Shown piece by piece: positions 12,501 through 24,340 of a stretch of DNA of 64,000 nt. Origin of the DNA: Pilatotrama ljubarskyi (Eukaryota > Basidiomycota > Agaricomycetes > Polyporales > Polyporaceae); assembly GCA_022385805.1 (NCBI GenBank), contig MU277729.1:139245-203244 (forward strand), read 5' to 3'. The position numbers were made by a program, and so were the translations under genes. Every line of letters starts with the position of its first letter. Positions within the stretch are counted from its first letter, which is position 1. The notes under the pieces are model-generated. The model saw nothing but the letters and a program-made list of their open reading frames with translations, made no database searches and had not been told where the DNA came from.

Positions 12501-14300
12501 GATGTCCAAGGTCTTCAAGCAACAAACTCAGCTTTTATGATTCCTATTGCTAGGCACGTCAGCTGAGACAGGTCACGCTCGTGAGCAGCATTCAGTCATG
12601 GTGCTAGTACAGTACGCTCACAAGCCGCGATGCTGAGCCTTGCTGACATGCCTCTCTGGCACACCCGCCGGCCTTGGCGCAGGGTCGCGGATCCCCCTAG
12701 TTTGGCAACGTTCGGTGCACTTCGTCTCGCTAGCTTCTGGGCTTCTGATGCAACCTACCGGTTTGCAGGTACGGTTTTACTGGGATGCTCAGTTGCATGT
12801 TTGGCGTGGGCTTAACGCGCTGTTCTCCGCGCACTTCTGGTCGCGCGTTCAGCCGACTATAGCCCACGAGGCGATCCGCCTTCCGGATTGTCGTAAAGGG
12901 TGGGCTGGAGGACTGCTGCTGACATACCCATGCCGATCCAATAGGTATAGCCTCCGGACAGTTCGGGAAGCATACTGCGGGGGGTTGGGTGGAACTCGTC
13001 TCCCATCATTGTGCATGGCGGTACCTACAAAGGTGAGCATCGTTGACTATACCACCGTTGGTGCGACACCCGTAACCTCGCGCAGAGCTACACGCCGCAT
13101 CGTGCTGCGAGTGATGTCAGTGCTTCCGCGGATGAGGCGCACTCGGCCACTTCGCTGTACTTATACTAATTGCCCTGCCAGTGCAGCAGGCACATTAATA
13201 CCCCAGGATTGTCCGGCATGTATGCGGATCTCTTCTGGGACATAGAGCACGAACCTGGAGCCCGCCCAGGTATGCGGTATTCCATCCTACTCCACTGCCG
13301 GTTCTGAAGCACATAGTCTATGAGAAATGCGTGTTGTCATGTGAGGCCGTCCTGCGCAGCCTGTATGAAGATCGACGTGCAGCGACAGCCCACGTTGCAC
13401 TTATGTCGGTCACGATCACAACCCGCGGCGGTGAGGTAGCGAACTAGTTCTCCTGTGTCAGCCTCTTGTCTGACATTCCCGTGCCAGCTGTCTGCGCTCG
13501 GAGCACATAGTTCTTCATCGCTCTTCATCAATCTCTTATCCTCAAGCTCTGGCAGCTATCCCTTTCCTGCACCAGTCTCGTGTTCGCCTCTCACGCCAGC
13601 TATTCACCGACTCGTCATCTCTGGACCTGCACTCTGGTAGTGCGACCGCCCACTAGAAGCTCAGTGGTCTTTCTGAACAGGAAGAGATGGCTCTGTCCGC
13701 GTGCTCTCGGCGACTGTCTGGCACCGTTCGTTCTCGTGCTCTGTCTGTCTCGGCGTCCGGCGGTCATGCTCCGGGACTCAGAACTAGCAGCACGCTATCG
13801 TCTTTGGACAACCTATGCGGAGATGTTGCAATGTCCGTATCTGGGCAGGATAATGCGCTTGACACTCTTCAAGTGTTGTCCAGTTCGACACTCGGCCCAC
13901 CTCGCAAGGGACTCAATTTTGCAACCCTGGGTCGTGCCCGACCTGCCCGAAGGTCGCAGGACGGTACGTCACGCACTCTGGCGTCGGTAAATCCGCGAAC
14001 CTCTGTGTATACCTGCATGTATCGGGCTGTGACCGCTCTTATTCTCGCATTACCTCATACCGCAGATGACGTCGATACTCATGGTACCCAGCAGAAAACG
14101 ACACCGAGTCCGCGTTCCCGCGCAAACCGTCTGCGGGTACCCTGTGGCGTCCCGGCGTGCTGTGCTCGAGTACCAGCCTGAACGCCCTCGCCAACGCTGG
14201 GCTGACGCTCGCTGAGGCTCACGCTCCTTCCGTTGCGCCTGCATCTCCACCAATCTGGCCAAGCGACGAGCAGGTCCCCAAGCTGGAGGGCAGTTCGCAG
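9501..14300. other. 4.8-kb region without a readable gene
   Basis: Long open stretches exist on both strands but none matches a family I recognise and none resolves into exons with sound splice sites. On the + strand, 9745-10090 has protein-like composition in overlapping frames (for example PYPMTSLLCLFRRDP near 9985) and 10530-10635 encodes a plausible C-terminus ending HQGRVGMRA, but frames are broken between them. This may be a decayed gene or a gene with exons I cannot join. From about 10.9 to 13.6 kb nothing gene-like was seen. Confidence 0.4.
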
Positions 14301-14369
14301 GCGCATATTCGCTGCACTGCTCCGGCTGCCTCGCTCGCGAAGCACTCATCCCCAGTCGTGCGCCCCACC

Positions 14370-15117
14370 AGCACCCTGGAACCCAATTTTCTACAGGGAG
14401 TATATGGGACTGAGGCTGACCCAGGTAAGGCAGTCAATTGTCCGTCCTTGTCCGTTCACTCGACTACGATGCCCTCTCAATCGGCCTCTTGCTCGAACTC
14501 GACTATGCCCCCACCGTTGGGGCCAGTCCTGCGCATTCCCAGCGGCTCGAAGGCAGCAATATCGCAGACACCGCTGCCCTCGCCGTCAGGTATTTCCCGA
14601 GCGCCCTCGCATCCTGGCCCTGCCAGCCCGCTGTTCCCTCCAGCGTCCCCCGCCCTCCCTTTGTACTCGCCCTCGCCCACCTCCCCACGTGCATCGGCCT
14701 TCGTCCCGGACTCCCCTATCGCACATGCACGACGCACACCATCGCCAGCGCGCACACCCCCGATGCGCCTGCGCTCCACACCAGCCGAGCATACGCTCTC
14801 GGTGCGGCTTCCGCAGGGGCTCGCACCCGAGATGGTGACGGTGTGCGCGAAGAAGGGTGCGCGGCTGTCAGTGGTGGCTGATCTGTGGCACAGAGAGAGC
14901 GATTGTAAGCGGGATTCAATGATAGACGGGAGGGCGATGATAGCTGACTTTCCTTCTTGCAGGCCATTACGAATGGGAGGTCGCTTTCTCGCCTGCCGAT
15001 GTGGACATGATGTCCGTACGGGCTGTGTTCGACCCGGACGGGCTGCTCGTCATCCATGTGCGACGCAAGTCTATCATGGACGGGCTTCCTTCTCCCAAAA
15101 TATGCACCCCTTATTGA
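14370..15117 (+). CDS. S/P-rich protein with HSP20-like C-terminus, 5' end unresolved
   Basis: The last two exons are clear: 14568-14904 and 14963-15117, separated by a 58-bp intron. They encode a serine/proline-rich linker followed by HTLSVRLPQGLAPEMVTV, then WHRESDCHYEWEVAF and VRAVFDPDGLLVIHV, a beta-strand pattern like the alpha-crystallin (HSP20) fold. An upstream exon ending at 14424 (NPIFYREYMGLRLTQ) joins in phase through a 143-bp intron, but its own start and any earlier exons could not be placed, so 14370 is only a nominal boundary. The HSP20 assignment is a judgement from pattern and recollection, not a strong motif match. Confidence 0.45.
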
Positions 15118-16042
15118 TGAGCTCGCACCATATCATCGCCCTTTGTATGTTTTTCTTCATAGATCGTATCTCTACCGGCGGAGCAGAACCGCTTGGCCCG
15201 TCTGCCCCGCAAAAGTGCATGATGCGTCGGCGCATTGGGAATGGACGCAGGTCACTACATATCACTATATACAATACTCATCATGTGTGCGTTCGTCCTT
15301 TGTTCGTCCTATCGACTACTATGCTCGCCGTGGGAGGAGTGTCTAGACGTGTAGCGAGCGATGGACCGAAGCGCCGGTTACCTCTAGCATTGGCGGTTGT
15401 TTGGTTCAGAAACCGTAGCCAAACACACGGCCTAAAAGAGCACCCAATGACCTGGTATCATCCTCGTCCTCTGCTGGCCAGATGAATGAACCGCAGGCGT
15501 AGAAGATTTTGTCCTACAGCTTCGGCATCTTTGCTTCCGGGATATCGCGATCCCTATCATCTGTCTTGGCCCGAAGCCTGCTACGGGTACGCTCGACTTG
15601 GGGTACCGTTATACTATGCATACAGTACTGAACGAGTCTGAACGGCAACTGTGACCACGTATCTGGCGCCACGCGTTCCAACTCATCAGCCTTTCTCAGG
15701 AAGTCTTCACAGCGATAGTCAGCCTGTCCTCACCAACCTACATCAGCTGTGCATCTGCGGAGCTTTCTCAGGAACCGCAGAAGACGACCTTTCGAATGGC
15801 CGACTCGGAATACGAATGCTGATGACCATTGCTCAACTGCGCTGGGGTCTGTTCCTGAGCTTGGATCACCTAATATGCAGCTTGAACATCCCTGCCAAGG
15901 GTGCACAACTTCTTGCTTACTGGGCATGATTAGCAGAATACTGGCGACATCTGCCAGTATCGCTCGCGCCTCGGGCTCTCACGCTTCCTCCGCATTTATA
16001 TAGCCAAGGGATAGCGCCTGTAACGCAGATTTCCACCTGAAG
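15118..16042. promoter_or_regulatory. intergenic, upstream of the 16-kb MDR gene
   Basis: No gene was seen. A TATATAG-type element at about 15997-16003 lies 40 bp before the ATG at 16043. Confidence 0.4.
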
Positions 16043-17326
16043 ATGACGGTCCCGACAGAACAGAAGGCGCTAGTCCTCCCTGTCAAGCAAGGGGAGTTTG
16101 TAGTCGATACTCGGCCGGTTCCCAAGCCTAGCCCGGGCGAGCTGCTCGTCAGGAATGAGGCGAGCGGGCTGAACCCCGTGGATTGGAAGATCCAAGCGTT
16201 CGGTGCTATAGTCACCAAGTACCCCGCAGTCTTGGGTATCGACGCGGCCGGTGTCGTCGCCGCCACTGGTGAGGGTGTCGCTCAGCACACGCTAGGAGAT
16301 AAGGTGTCAGTGGGCGTCCTCTCACAAAGTCAGGATGCGACTGATGCATGCTGTATGATGTATAGCCTCTATCAAGGCTCGCTGAATATCGATCACGCCA
16401 CATTCCAGCAGTACACTCTGGTCAAAGCCGGTTTTGCCGGGAAGGTGAGCTTTTGGAGGTCAACCCACCTGACCGCCCTAACGTGTGCTCACGTCTTCGT
16501 TTGCAGCTCGCAAAGTCTCTCACCTTTGAGCAGGGCGCCTCTATTCCACTCGCTATCGCCACGGCCGCAGTAGGGCTGTACAACCAACCGGGTGGTACGC
16601 TTTTCACCCCTCCGTGGGCTGAAGGTGGCAGAGGCAAGTACTCTGGAAAGCCCATGGTCGTCATGGGGGGCTCCAGCGCTGTCGGATCGCTTGGTGGGTC
16701 GCTCCGCAACCGCGTCGCAAGCTTTCTATTGAATCGTGTTCACAATCAGCCATTCAACTGTCGAAGCTCTCTGGATTTTCCCCAATCATCACGACCGCCT
16801 CGCTCAAGAATACCGCCCTGCTTGAGGGTTATGGTGCGACGCACGTCCTCGACCGGTATCTATCTGCCTCGGCGCTACGAGAGGAGGTACTCAAAATCAC
16901 AGACGAGCCTGTCTCGGCCGTTTACGATGCAATCTCCCTTCCTGAGACCCAGAATGCTGCTTTCGACTTGCTGGCCCCCGGGGGAAAGCTCCTGGTCGTT
17001 CTCGGCGACGCAGTGAACGACGACAAGAAGAAGAATGCCAACGGTCGTACTGTTGTCCCTGTTGCCGGTACAATCCAAATCCCCCAAAACGCCGAGTTTG
17101 GGAAGGCGCTATATGCTAGTCTGACGGGACTGCTCGAGTCTGGGGACATCAAGGTAGGCATTCCTCATTCGGCTTCATAACCAGGATAATCATGGTTACT
17201 GGGTAGCCACTCGTCGTCGAAGTCATCCCTGGTGGCCTAGGCAGCATTCCCAAGGGTCTGGACAAGCTCAAGAACAACCAAGTAAGTGCGACGAAGCTCA
17301 TTGTACGCCCCGTGGAGACTGCTTGA
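16043..17326 (+). CDS. zinc-free MDR oxidoreductase
   Basis: Exons 16043-16305, 16366-16444, 16507-16693, 16750-17153 and 17207-17326 give 350 residues. The family marks are GLNPVDWKIQ, GIDAAGVVA and VMGGSSAVGSL followed by IQLSKLSGFSP; the loop reads VGSL where the paralogs have LGQY or VGQY. Intron positions and phases match all other intact copies. As in its paralogs, no catalytic-zinc ligands are visible, so an NAD(P)H-dependent reduction of an activated double bond or quinone is the general expectation. The tail KLIVRPVETA differs slightly from the common KLVARPQETP. The next copy downstream, on the opposite strand, is a deletion relic. Confidence 0.87.
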
Positions 17327-17479
17327 AGCTTCGAGTATGGGTATGTCGGTGAGGGCACTTGATCCGGACTCCGTTTGTTCTCGGAGACTCGACCATACTA
17401 AGCGAAGAGCGAGTAGTGTTCATATCATACGTGTATAACACGACTCAAGTTCTACAGTGCTAGAGGACATACAACAGGC

Positions 17480-17953
17480 AACCTCCACGGCGTGTCCTGA
17501 GGGCGTGCGATGTGCTTGGCCGCCGCTGACTTGACTACACTTGATGCGTTCCAGCCCCTCTGGGATGCCTGCGAGTCCGCTAGGGAGCACTTCGACCTTG
17601 TTTGGCTGTAGAGGTATGTGTTGAGCGAGCCTCGATATAGTGCTGGCCGATGCGGAGGCATACCTTGATCATCCCCATTCCGAGCCATCCTGTCAGCCGA
17701 TTGTAACATCTCATCAGCGATCTGCTTGTATTCGGGCTTGAACGGGGTCCCGGATACAAACAGGACGCGATTGTCTTCTCCGACCTTCTTCCTCTCAGCC
17801 GCGATCGTCTCGGGCAGTGAGCACCAGGGCTCCTCCGGGGGCAAGGACCTCATAACCAAGCAGCTGCGGCTTGGGTACGGACACTTGCTCCACTGAAGAC
17901 TGTCCATGCTTGGAGGGCAAGTGGAGAGCTTTCTGGGTGGCGGAAGCAGGCAT
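17480..17953 (-). pseudogene. MDR family relic with large internal deletion
   Basis: The start is intact: ATG at 17953-17951, then PASATQKALHLPSKHGQ and VSVPKP. The text then jumps directly to LLGYEVLAPGGALVL, which belongs about 200 residues later in paralogs, so most of the GroES-like domain and the first part of the Rossmann domain are gone. After this the frame shifts (TIAAERKKVGEDN in another frame) and the final exon (PNKVEVLPSGLAGIPEGLER) carries a further frameshift near its end. The tail ARPQDTP is still recognisable. It is on the minus strand like the genes at 18.5 and 20.5 kb, so these three probably form one tandem set. Confidence 0.8.
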
Positions 17954-18498
17954 GCTGACGCGCACAATCACAGTTCTCTGGAGATACGAAGCTATGTAGG
18001 TACGTACCACCTTCAAGGAGTGCGACTGACTGCCCGGGCCTTATGTCCTCTCATTCTGTGCTGGCATCGGGCCCAAACCAGCAGCGGCCGACGACGCCGT
18101 CATGTCAGCTATCGCACTCTATTAGCTCGATGTGTTACTCAGTATGGTCCTTGCATGTCAGGTCGCTGAAAAAGCATGCAATGGCGTGCCAGACACCACG
18201 AGCTCACGACAAGGCATGCTCTCGAGGTTACATCCGATCGGTCGGCAATTGCTTGGGCATCCCGAAAAGCATAAGTCAGATGTGTTGTTTCTCTGGGTTC
18301 TCTGTGTTTCGCAAGCGCCCTGCCGAAGGAGGGCGCAAGGAGGTACAAAGGGCTCTCGAAGGCCCAACTGGAAGGTTGAACTTCGTTGAGGTCTGGTCCG
18401 GAGTGCATACTGAATACATAGTACAGCCTATCAGACACTGATCGAGCTTAAGCTCCAGCTCTTCAAGGCTCCGAAAGATCATACACGGTCATGGCTAC
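17954..18498. other. intergenic
   Basis: No gene or regulatory element could be assigned in this 545-bp stretch. Confidence 0.4.
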
Positions 18499-19824
18499 CT
18501 AAGGCGTTTCCTGCGGACGGGCGACGAGCTTTGTCGCGCTGACCTTGTTGTTCTTCAGGCGCTCCAAACCCTCCGGAATACCCGCCAGGCCGTTCGGAAG
18601 CACTTCGGCCTTGTTCGGCTGTAAAAATGGGTGACCCTCAGCTTCGACATCCTCCAGACCGTGATGTAGAATGAACAGGCCCCGTACCACGACGATGCCC
18701 TTATCAAGCCACTCTGTCAACCGGCTATAAAGCTGGATGCCGATCTCCCTGCACTCGGGAATGTGCACGTTCGCCAGCATCATCGAGACCTTCTTATTGT
18801 CGCCCTCTTTCTTCTTTTCGGCCGGGATCGTCTCATTGAGGACGAGCAGTAGATTACCGCCCGGCGCCAGGACGTCATAGCCGAGCAGTTGCGTGTCGTC
18901 GACGGAAATCGTGTCGAAGACGAGGTCGATCGGCTTGCCTTGGGTGATCTTGGCGAGCTCCGACTGTATGGCCTGAGTCGAGAGCGAGCGGTCGAGGACG
19001 TGCGTCGCGCCGAGGGAGAGGAGCAGCTGCTCGTTCCGGGGAGACGCGCTGGTGATGATCGGTGAAAACCCGGACAGCTTCGCCATCTGAATAGCTTCAA
19101 GAACGCCACATGTAAGTCGACCACAGGATCGTACGGAATAGTAAGAACGACGATGCATACCATATTGTCCTACAGAGGACGCGCCGCCGATGATGAAGAT
19201 CGGCTGGCCTGCGTATTTCGTCGTTCCGCCCTCTTCCCAGGGTGCGGTGAGCTTCACACTCCTCGATTCCGGCGCGCGGTGGTTGTAGAATCCGACAACG
19301 GCCGTAGCGAGGCCGAGAGGAACCGAGGCAGCTTGGTCGAACGAGATGTTGTCCGGAATCTTATAGCAATCGCGTCAGGTCGATCCTTGGCAGCACAGAG
19401 TTACGACACAAGCGCACTTTGGCAGCGATCTCCGCTGGTACGATGGCATACTGTTGAAACGTCGCTTTCGGGTTCTCAAAATACCCCTGGAAGAGCCTTC
19501 GTTCAAGTTGTCGTCAGGGGCCCGTTACACGCCCGACAATTTTGATGCTGGGACTCACACCCTATCTCCCTTGACGAATGTGGTGACTTCTTGACCTACA
19601 GCCTCGACGATACCAGCACCGTCTGTGCCGCCGACATGCGGGTAATCCGTCACAGGAAAGCCGTACACCTGTACCTTCCAGTCGACCGGGTTGAGGGCGG
19701 TCGCGAGGATCTTGACGAGGACGTCCTTGGGCCCAGGATCGGGTATGGGCAGTTCTGTTACGGTCCACTCGCCATGCTTAGAAGGAAGAACCAGGGCTTT
19801 CTGAAGAGTTCCACGCGATGACAT
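18499..19824 (-). CDS. zinc-free MDR oxidoreductase
   Basis: Exons 19824-19559, 19496-19418, 19359-19161, 19094-18688 and 18618-18499 give 356 residues. Motifs are ALNPVDWKVQ, GGTDGAGIVEAVG, FIIGGASSVGQY plus IQMAKLSGFSP, and the LAPGGNLLLVL strand. Introns are 62, 58, 66 and 69 bp at the family positions. A TATATA element at 19896-19901 lies about 72 bp before the ATG. It is closest in pattern to the copies at 20.5 and 28.1 kb (VLNETIPAEKKKEGDNK block). The reaction is presumably NAD(P)H-dependent reduction; the substrate is unknown. Confidence 0.88.
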
Positions 19825-20460
19825 GATGCTAAGGAGGAGTGACCAACGGGGTATGCTGCGAGCTCAGCGTGCCTGGGATGTTATCGACCAAGTATTATAT
19901 AGTCCTGGGGCATCTCGATCACCTGCGCCGCTAAGGGGTAGCATGTAATTTTAAGCCAGTCACCTCCGGATGGTCGACGGGGTTGCGTTCGCCGATTCGG
20001 GAGTCAACTCCGGTGGGTCGGTGTACGTACGTCTGAGCGAACCCAGGGGTTCTCCTGCAAAGGGCTACCCACTGATATCCGCGGATGGTACACTTTTCCC
20101 ATCTATCCGTCCTCAGGCTACTGCGGAACTGCGAAGCTTCGAATGCAGAAGCGTAATTGCCTGATCTCGCATATGTGCCGCAACCTCTCACTCCTGATCA
20201 CTCACTCTCATGAATGCAATCGCTCAAGACGCCCATGAGCTCTGGCCACGCAGACGCTTCTCAGGACCAAGATCCTACGAGCGGTCCTCTCGTGACAGTA
20301 CCTTAGAACGTGCATGAGAGTCGCAGCGCATACCGTGCGGTGATTCAATCCCGCGAGGAGGTAGGAGTTAGAACGCCGAAAAACCTGAATTGCCACCGTA
20401 CAAATACAAGAGTTGATTCAATTACTGTCACCTCCTTCTCATGCTGCGTTCCTTAAAACA
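19825..20460. promoter_or_regulatory. upstream region of the 18.5-kb MDR gene
   Basis: This holds the TATATA element (19896-19901) of the minus-strand gene starting at 19824. The remainder shows no gene-like signal. Confidence 0.4.
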
Positions 20461-21755
20461 TCAAGGCGTCTCATGTGGACGAGCGATGAGCTTCGTGCCG
20501 CTGACCTTGTTGTTCTTCATGCGCTCGAGGCCCTCCGGGATACCCGCGAGGCCGTTCGGGAGTATCTCGACCCTGTTCGGCTAAGCGCAACGATCGTCAG
20601 GACGAGCGCGAACTCAATGTAAGAAAGAGGGCACACGTACCACAAGGATGCGCTTCTCGAGCCACTCTGTGAGGCGGCTATACAGCTGCACACCAACCTC
20701 CCTATTCTCGGGCGTGTGCACGCTGCCGAAGACGGTGATGACCGTCTTGTTGTCGCCCTCCTTCTTCTGCGGGATGTTCTCGGGGAGGACGAGCAGTAGG
20801 TGGCCGCCGGGCGCAAGGACGTCATATGCGAGCGCTTGGGTGTCTGGGAGGGAGACGGCGTCGTAGACGAACTCCAGGGGCTTGCCCTGGGTGAGCTTGG
20901 GGAGCTCGAGCTTGATCGCGGCAGGCGAGAGGGAGCGGTCAATGACATGGTCCGCACCGAGCGAGCGGAGCAGCTCCTCGTTGTGCGGCGAGGCGGTCGT
21001 GATGATAGGCGAGAAGCCGGACAGCTTGGCCAGTTGGATGGCTGTGGAATTGGTGTCAGCTTCTGCAAGTGCGGGATCAGAACAGATGCGTACCATATTG
21101 GCCGACTGAGGACGCGCCGCCGAGGATGAACGCGGGCTTGCCGGCAAACTTGCCCGCGCCGCCTTCCTCCCAAGGCGCGGGGTAGCTGACACTCTTGGCC
21201 TTCGGGTCGTGGTTGTACAGCCCAGTGACAACGGTAGCAAGACCGAGGGGAACCGAGGCCGCTTCATCGGCGGAGATGTTGTCCGGGATCTAGACGACAC
21301 ATCTATGTCAACCCAGAGTAACAATACGTATATACAATCCAAAGAACGTACCTTGGCCGTGATCTCCGCTGGAACAGTCGTGTACTGCTGGAAGGTGGCC
21401 TTGGAGTTCTCGAACCAGCCTTGGAAGAGGCTAGGGGGCACCGAAGGTCAGCCGAATCGTACCGCACAGCCGCATCTGAAAGCAGAACGCACATCTTGTC
21501 ACCCTTGGCAATATTCTTCACCTCGGAACCAACCTCCTCCACAACCCCGGCGGCATCCGTACCTCCGACATATGGGTACTCGCTGACGTAGAAGCCGCTC
21601 GCCTGAATTTTCCAGTCGACCGGGTTTAGAGCAGTCGCGAGGACCTTTACGAGGACGTCTTTCGGGCCGGGTTTGGGTACGGGGAAGTCGGTGACAGTCC
21701 ACTGGCCCTGCTTGGCTGGGAGGACGAGAGCCTTCTGGGTAGTCGGAGCGGGCAT
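20461..21755 (-). CDS. zinc-free MDR oxidoreductase
   Basis: Exons 21755-21493, 21430-21352, 21289-21094, 21041-20641 and 20580-20461 give 352 residues. The motifs are ALNPVDWKIQ, GGTDAAGVVEEVG, FILGGASSVGQY and IQLAKLSGFSPIITTASPH, with an intact tail (KLIARPHETP). A TATAAA element (minus strand, 21837-21842) lies about 82 bp before the ATG. With the 18.5-kb gene and the 17.5-kb relic it forms a same-strand tandem array. All four introns follow GT-AG at conserved positions. Its specificity cannot be read from the sequence. Confidence 0.88.
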
Positions 21756-22357
21756 GTTTACTGTATGTTGCGGTTATACTGGTGAGCGCGGAGTTGATGA
21801 GGGTGGATGATCATGGACACCGCATCGGTCGACGGGTTTATATGTTCTCAATCGTGTACGCACTCCCATGGCGTCGCCCGCAGAAGCAGGAAGTGGATCG
21901 CTGGTTGTAATATGCGCAAGCGTATGTGTCAGCGAAGTGCGAGACTTTTCGCAAGCGGTGACGCAATCGCTGCAGTCGGGGTCTAACGTCTATATTTGAG
22001 GTTGATAGAGCTGCGGCGAGAAACCGCTCTAGCCGCACGAAATTAGCACATATGTTCCGGTTCATTAAGACAAGAGACGAGCGAGTTTGAGCTGACGAGA
22101 CTGAGGGTATGCGTAGATCATTTGTGTCACTGTTAGGAACGGTGGACATGCTCAGCGGGAGACGAGGAGGAGGGGGAGGAGAACTTGAAGGAAACTGCGG
22201 AGGACCGGTGCGGTGCCCAGATCGTGGAGATCGTAAGTGCGCAGATAAGATGATCTTGACGGCCCGGATCTCCGATTCCCTCGGAATGAGTCCATATGTC
22301 GGAAAGTCAGGCTCATGCCCTCGACACTTGTCGTTCTCCCCTCTCTCCGCTTCCACC
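21756..22357. promoter_or_regulatory. divergent promoter region, MDR gene and mutarotase-like gene
   Basis: This separates two genes transcribed away from each other (starts 21755 on minus, 22358 on plus). The minus-strand TATAAA lies at 21837-21842; no plus-strand TATA could be assigned. Confidence 0.4.
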
Positions 22358-24143
22358 ATGTCATCCGAGACAGATCCAGCGTTACAACCCATTCTGCTCA
22401 CCCTCCCGTCTCTCACACCGTCGCTTGCGCTTGAGGTATAACACATCCAGACGTCATCGTGTGCAGTGCAATGCCAACGCCACCGGCACTCCTGTTAGGT
22501 CCTCCCTGCTGGACTTACTCTTCACCGCCTATTTGTGCAGGCCGACGGCAAGGTGCGTGTGTACAGGTTTTGTGCTTAGAACGTCCTTAACGCCGTATAG
22601 ACCCATGACATTCTCATCGGACCCGAGGAGCCCCGGGGTCACCTCACTCAGAAGTACACCAACACCATCATCGGGCGCTACGCCAACCGCCTTCCAGTCG
22701 GCTCGTTCCTTGTAGAGCGTAATGGATTGACCTCTGTAGTGTCACCCAAGCCTAATGAGGCTCCGACCGTCTCTCTGCACGGTGGCCAGAAGGGCTTCGA
22801 CGCGTACCCATGGGAGCCGCTCACGGATCCCGCCACGGCTGAGCTCTTCACCCCAGCGGAGCTTGCCACCATCCAGACGCGCCTCCCGACCTCCCTCATC
22901 TTCAGGCGTATTTCGGAAGATGGAGAGGAAGGTTACCCTGGTCGGCTACTCATTGAGGCCCTCGTCGGCCTCGTACAGCCAGAGGGCGCGCCGAACGTGA
23001 CAGCCGATGGTAAGAAGGAATGGAACCTAGGGAGTGTGTTGATTGTATACCGCGCGAAGCTGCTGGATGAGAAGAAGGTGACGCCTATCAACCTGACCCA
23101 GGTATGTGCACTATTCGCGTTCCGACCGGGTGCAAGCTTTCAGGACCCTGGACGTGCCAATGCATTGTTGCATGCCAACCTATGTCTATTGCGTTATCCT
23201 GACGGTCGACCGCGATAGCACTGGGGTTTCAACTTGGATGCGTCTCTCCAAGAAGGCGAAGATACCCTTACCATCAAGGACCACACCATCTCCATAAAGG
23301 TAGGTCTTCTCTACACGTCTGCTTTCGTCTCGATTGCGAGCCTGCTCTCGTTTGCAGGCCGATCATGTCATCGAGCTCAACTCCGAGGGTCTGTCCACGG
23401 GTACCCTGCTCCCTGTCGCTGGGACGCACCACGCACACGCTGAGAAAGCCTCCGGGCGTATCGGAGAACGGTTCCCCGAGCGTGGATATGGTGCGTATCC
23501 TCCCGGAAACTTTATCTATTCTCTTTCCATCTCTAACGATGCATTGATACAGACGAGTTCTACGTCTTTTCTCAACGCGCCGCGCCACCGCCGCCCACCA
23601 TCCTCCCCGCGTCGGAGCTCAAGCCTGAGCTAGACCTCGTCGGAGCAGCGCTCTCCCGCGACGGCCCTGCTGCTGAGGAGGTCGCCTCTCTCGCCGGGGC
23701 GAAGAGTGGTCTTCGTGTCGGTTTCGCGACGAACCGTGCGCATCCCCGGTCTTGGTCCGTTACGCGCTTCCGACGGCGCTAACTACGCCGCTACAGAGCC
23801 CGGCGTGCAGTTCTACACGAACAATTTGTCCGTTCCCGAGAAGAGCGCGCGGAAGAAGATACATAGCGGCTCCGGAGCCGTCGGCGACGGGTATGCCCCT
23901 GGCAGTACGTCTTCCTTCAGGTCTCAATCACGTAGGATACGGATGAGATCGTTAACGTCTTGCGCTTGGTCAGCCGCTGCGTTCCTTGAGTTCCACGCCC
24001 CGCTCGCTGCGTGGATCCACCCGCAGACGCGCGGCCCCACGGGCGACGACACGCTTCTCGCGTCAGGAGAGGTGTACAACAACTTCGTGCGCATGGACGT
24101 GTGGTACCGCGGCGGCGCTGCTGCTGCCCCGTCGGCGGCTTGA
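22358..24143 (+). CDS. aldose 1-epimerase (galactose mutarotase)-like protein
   Basis: Eight exons (22358-22435, 22499-22552, 22601-23101, 23219-23299, 23358-23490, 23553-23735, 23797-23904, 23974-24143) give 435 residues. Family marks are NTIIGRYANRLPVG near the start, LHGGQKGFDAYPWEP with the conserved His, HWGFNLDAS, and the late GVQFYTNNL strand. The 61-bp intron at 23736-23796, with a CTAAC branch site, explains what looks like a frameshift in the raw frames. The family interconverts sugar anomers in the cytosol, but fungal members of this broad group may act on hexose-6-phosphates or other sugars, so the exact substrate is open. Confidence 0.9.
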
Positions 24144-24340
24144 GCCCCTGGCGTCGACTTACCATTCGTTGATGTACAGAGGAAGGCAAGGGTTATAGGA
24201 TTGTAAGCTATCGTAATGAGGCGCTGGAGAGCAGTTATATGCCTTGTACTGATATCACTTCGTTCGAAACTGGATTCCCGAGTGTGGTGTCGCGACGATG
24301 ATGGTACAAAACAACCATGGATGCTTGGCGAGCCGCCTGC

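Noticed and set aside
12640..13245. 201-residue open frame on the plus strand
   Set aside because: No domain, no conserved motif and no supporting splice context; treated as chance.
15118..15485. Continuation of the HSP20-like reading frame for a further 120 codons without splicing
   Set aside because: The intron at 14905-14962 has a strong donor, branch site and acceptor and yields CHYEWEVAF; reading through it produces text with no domain sense.
23736..23796. Apparent frameshift in the mutarotase-like gene
   Set aside because: A normal GT-AG intron with a CTAAC branch site removes it and restores FATNQPGVQFYTNNL, so the gene is intact.
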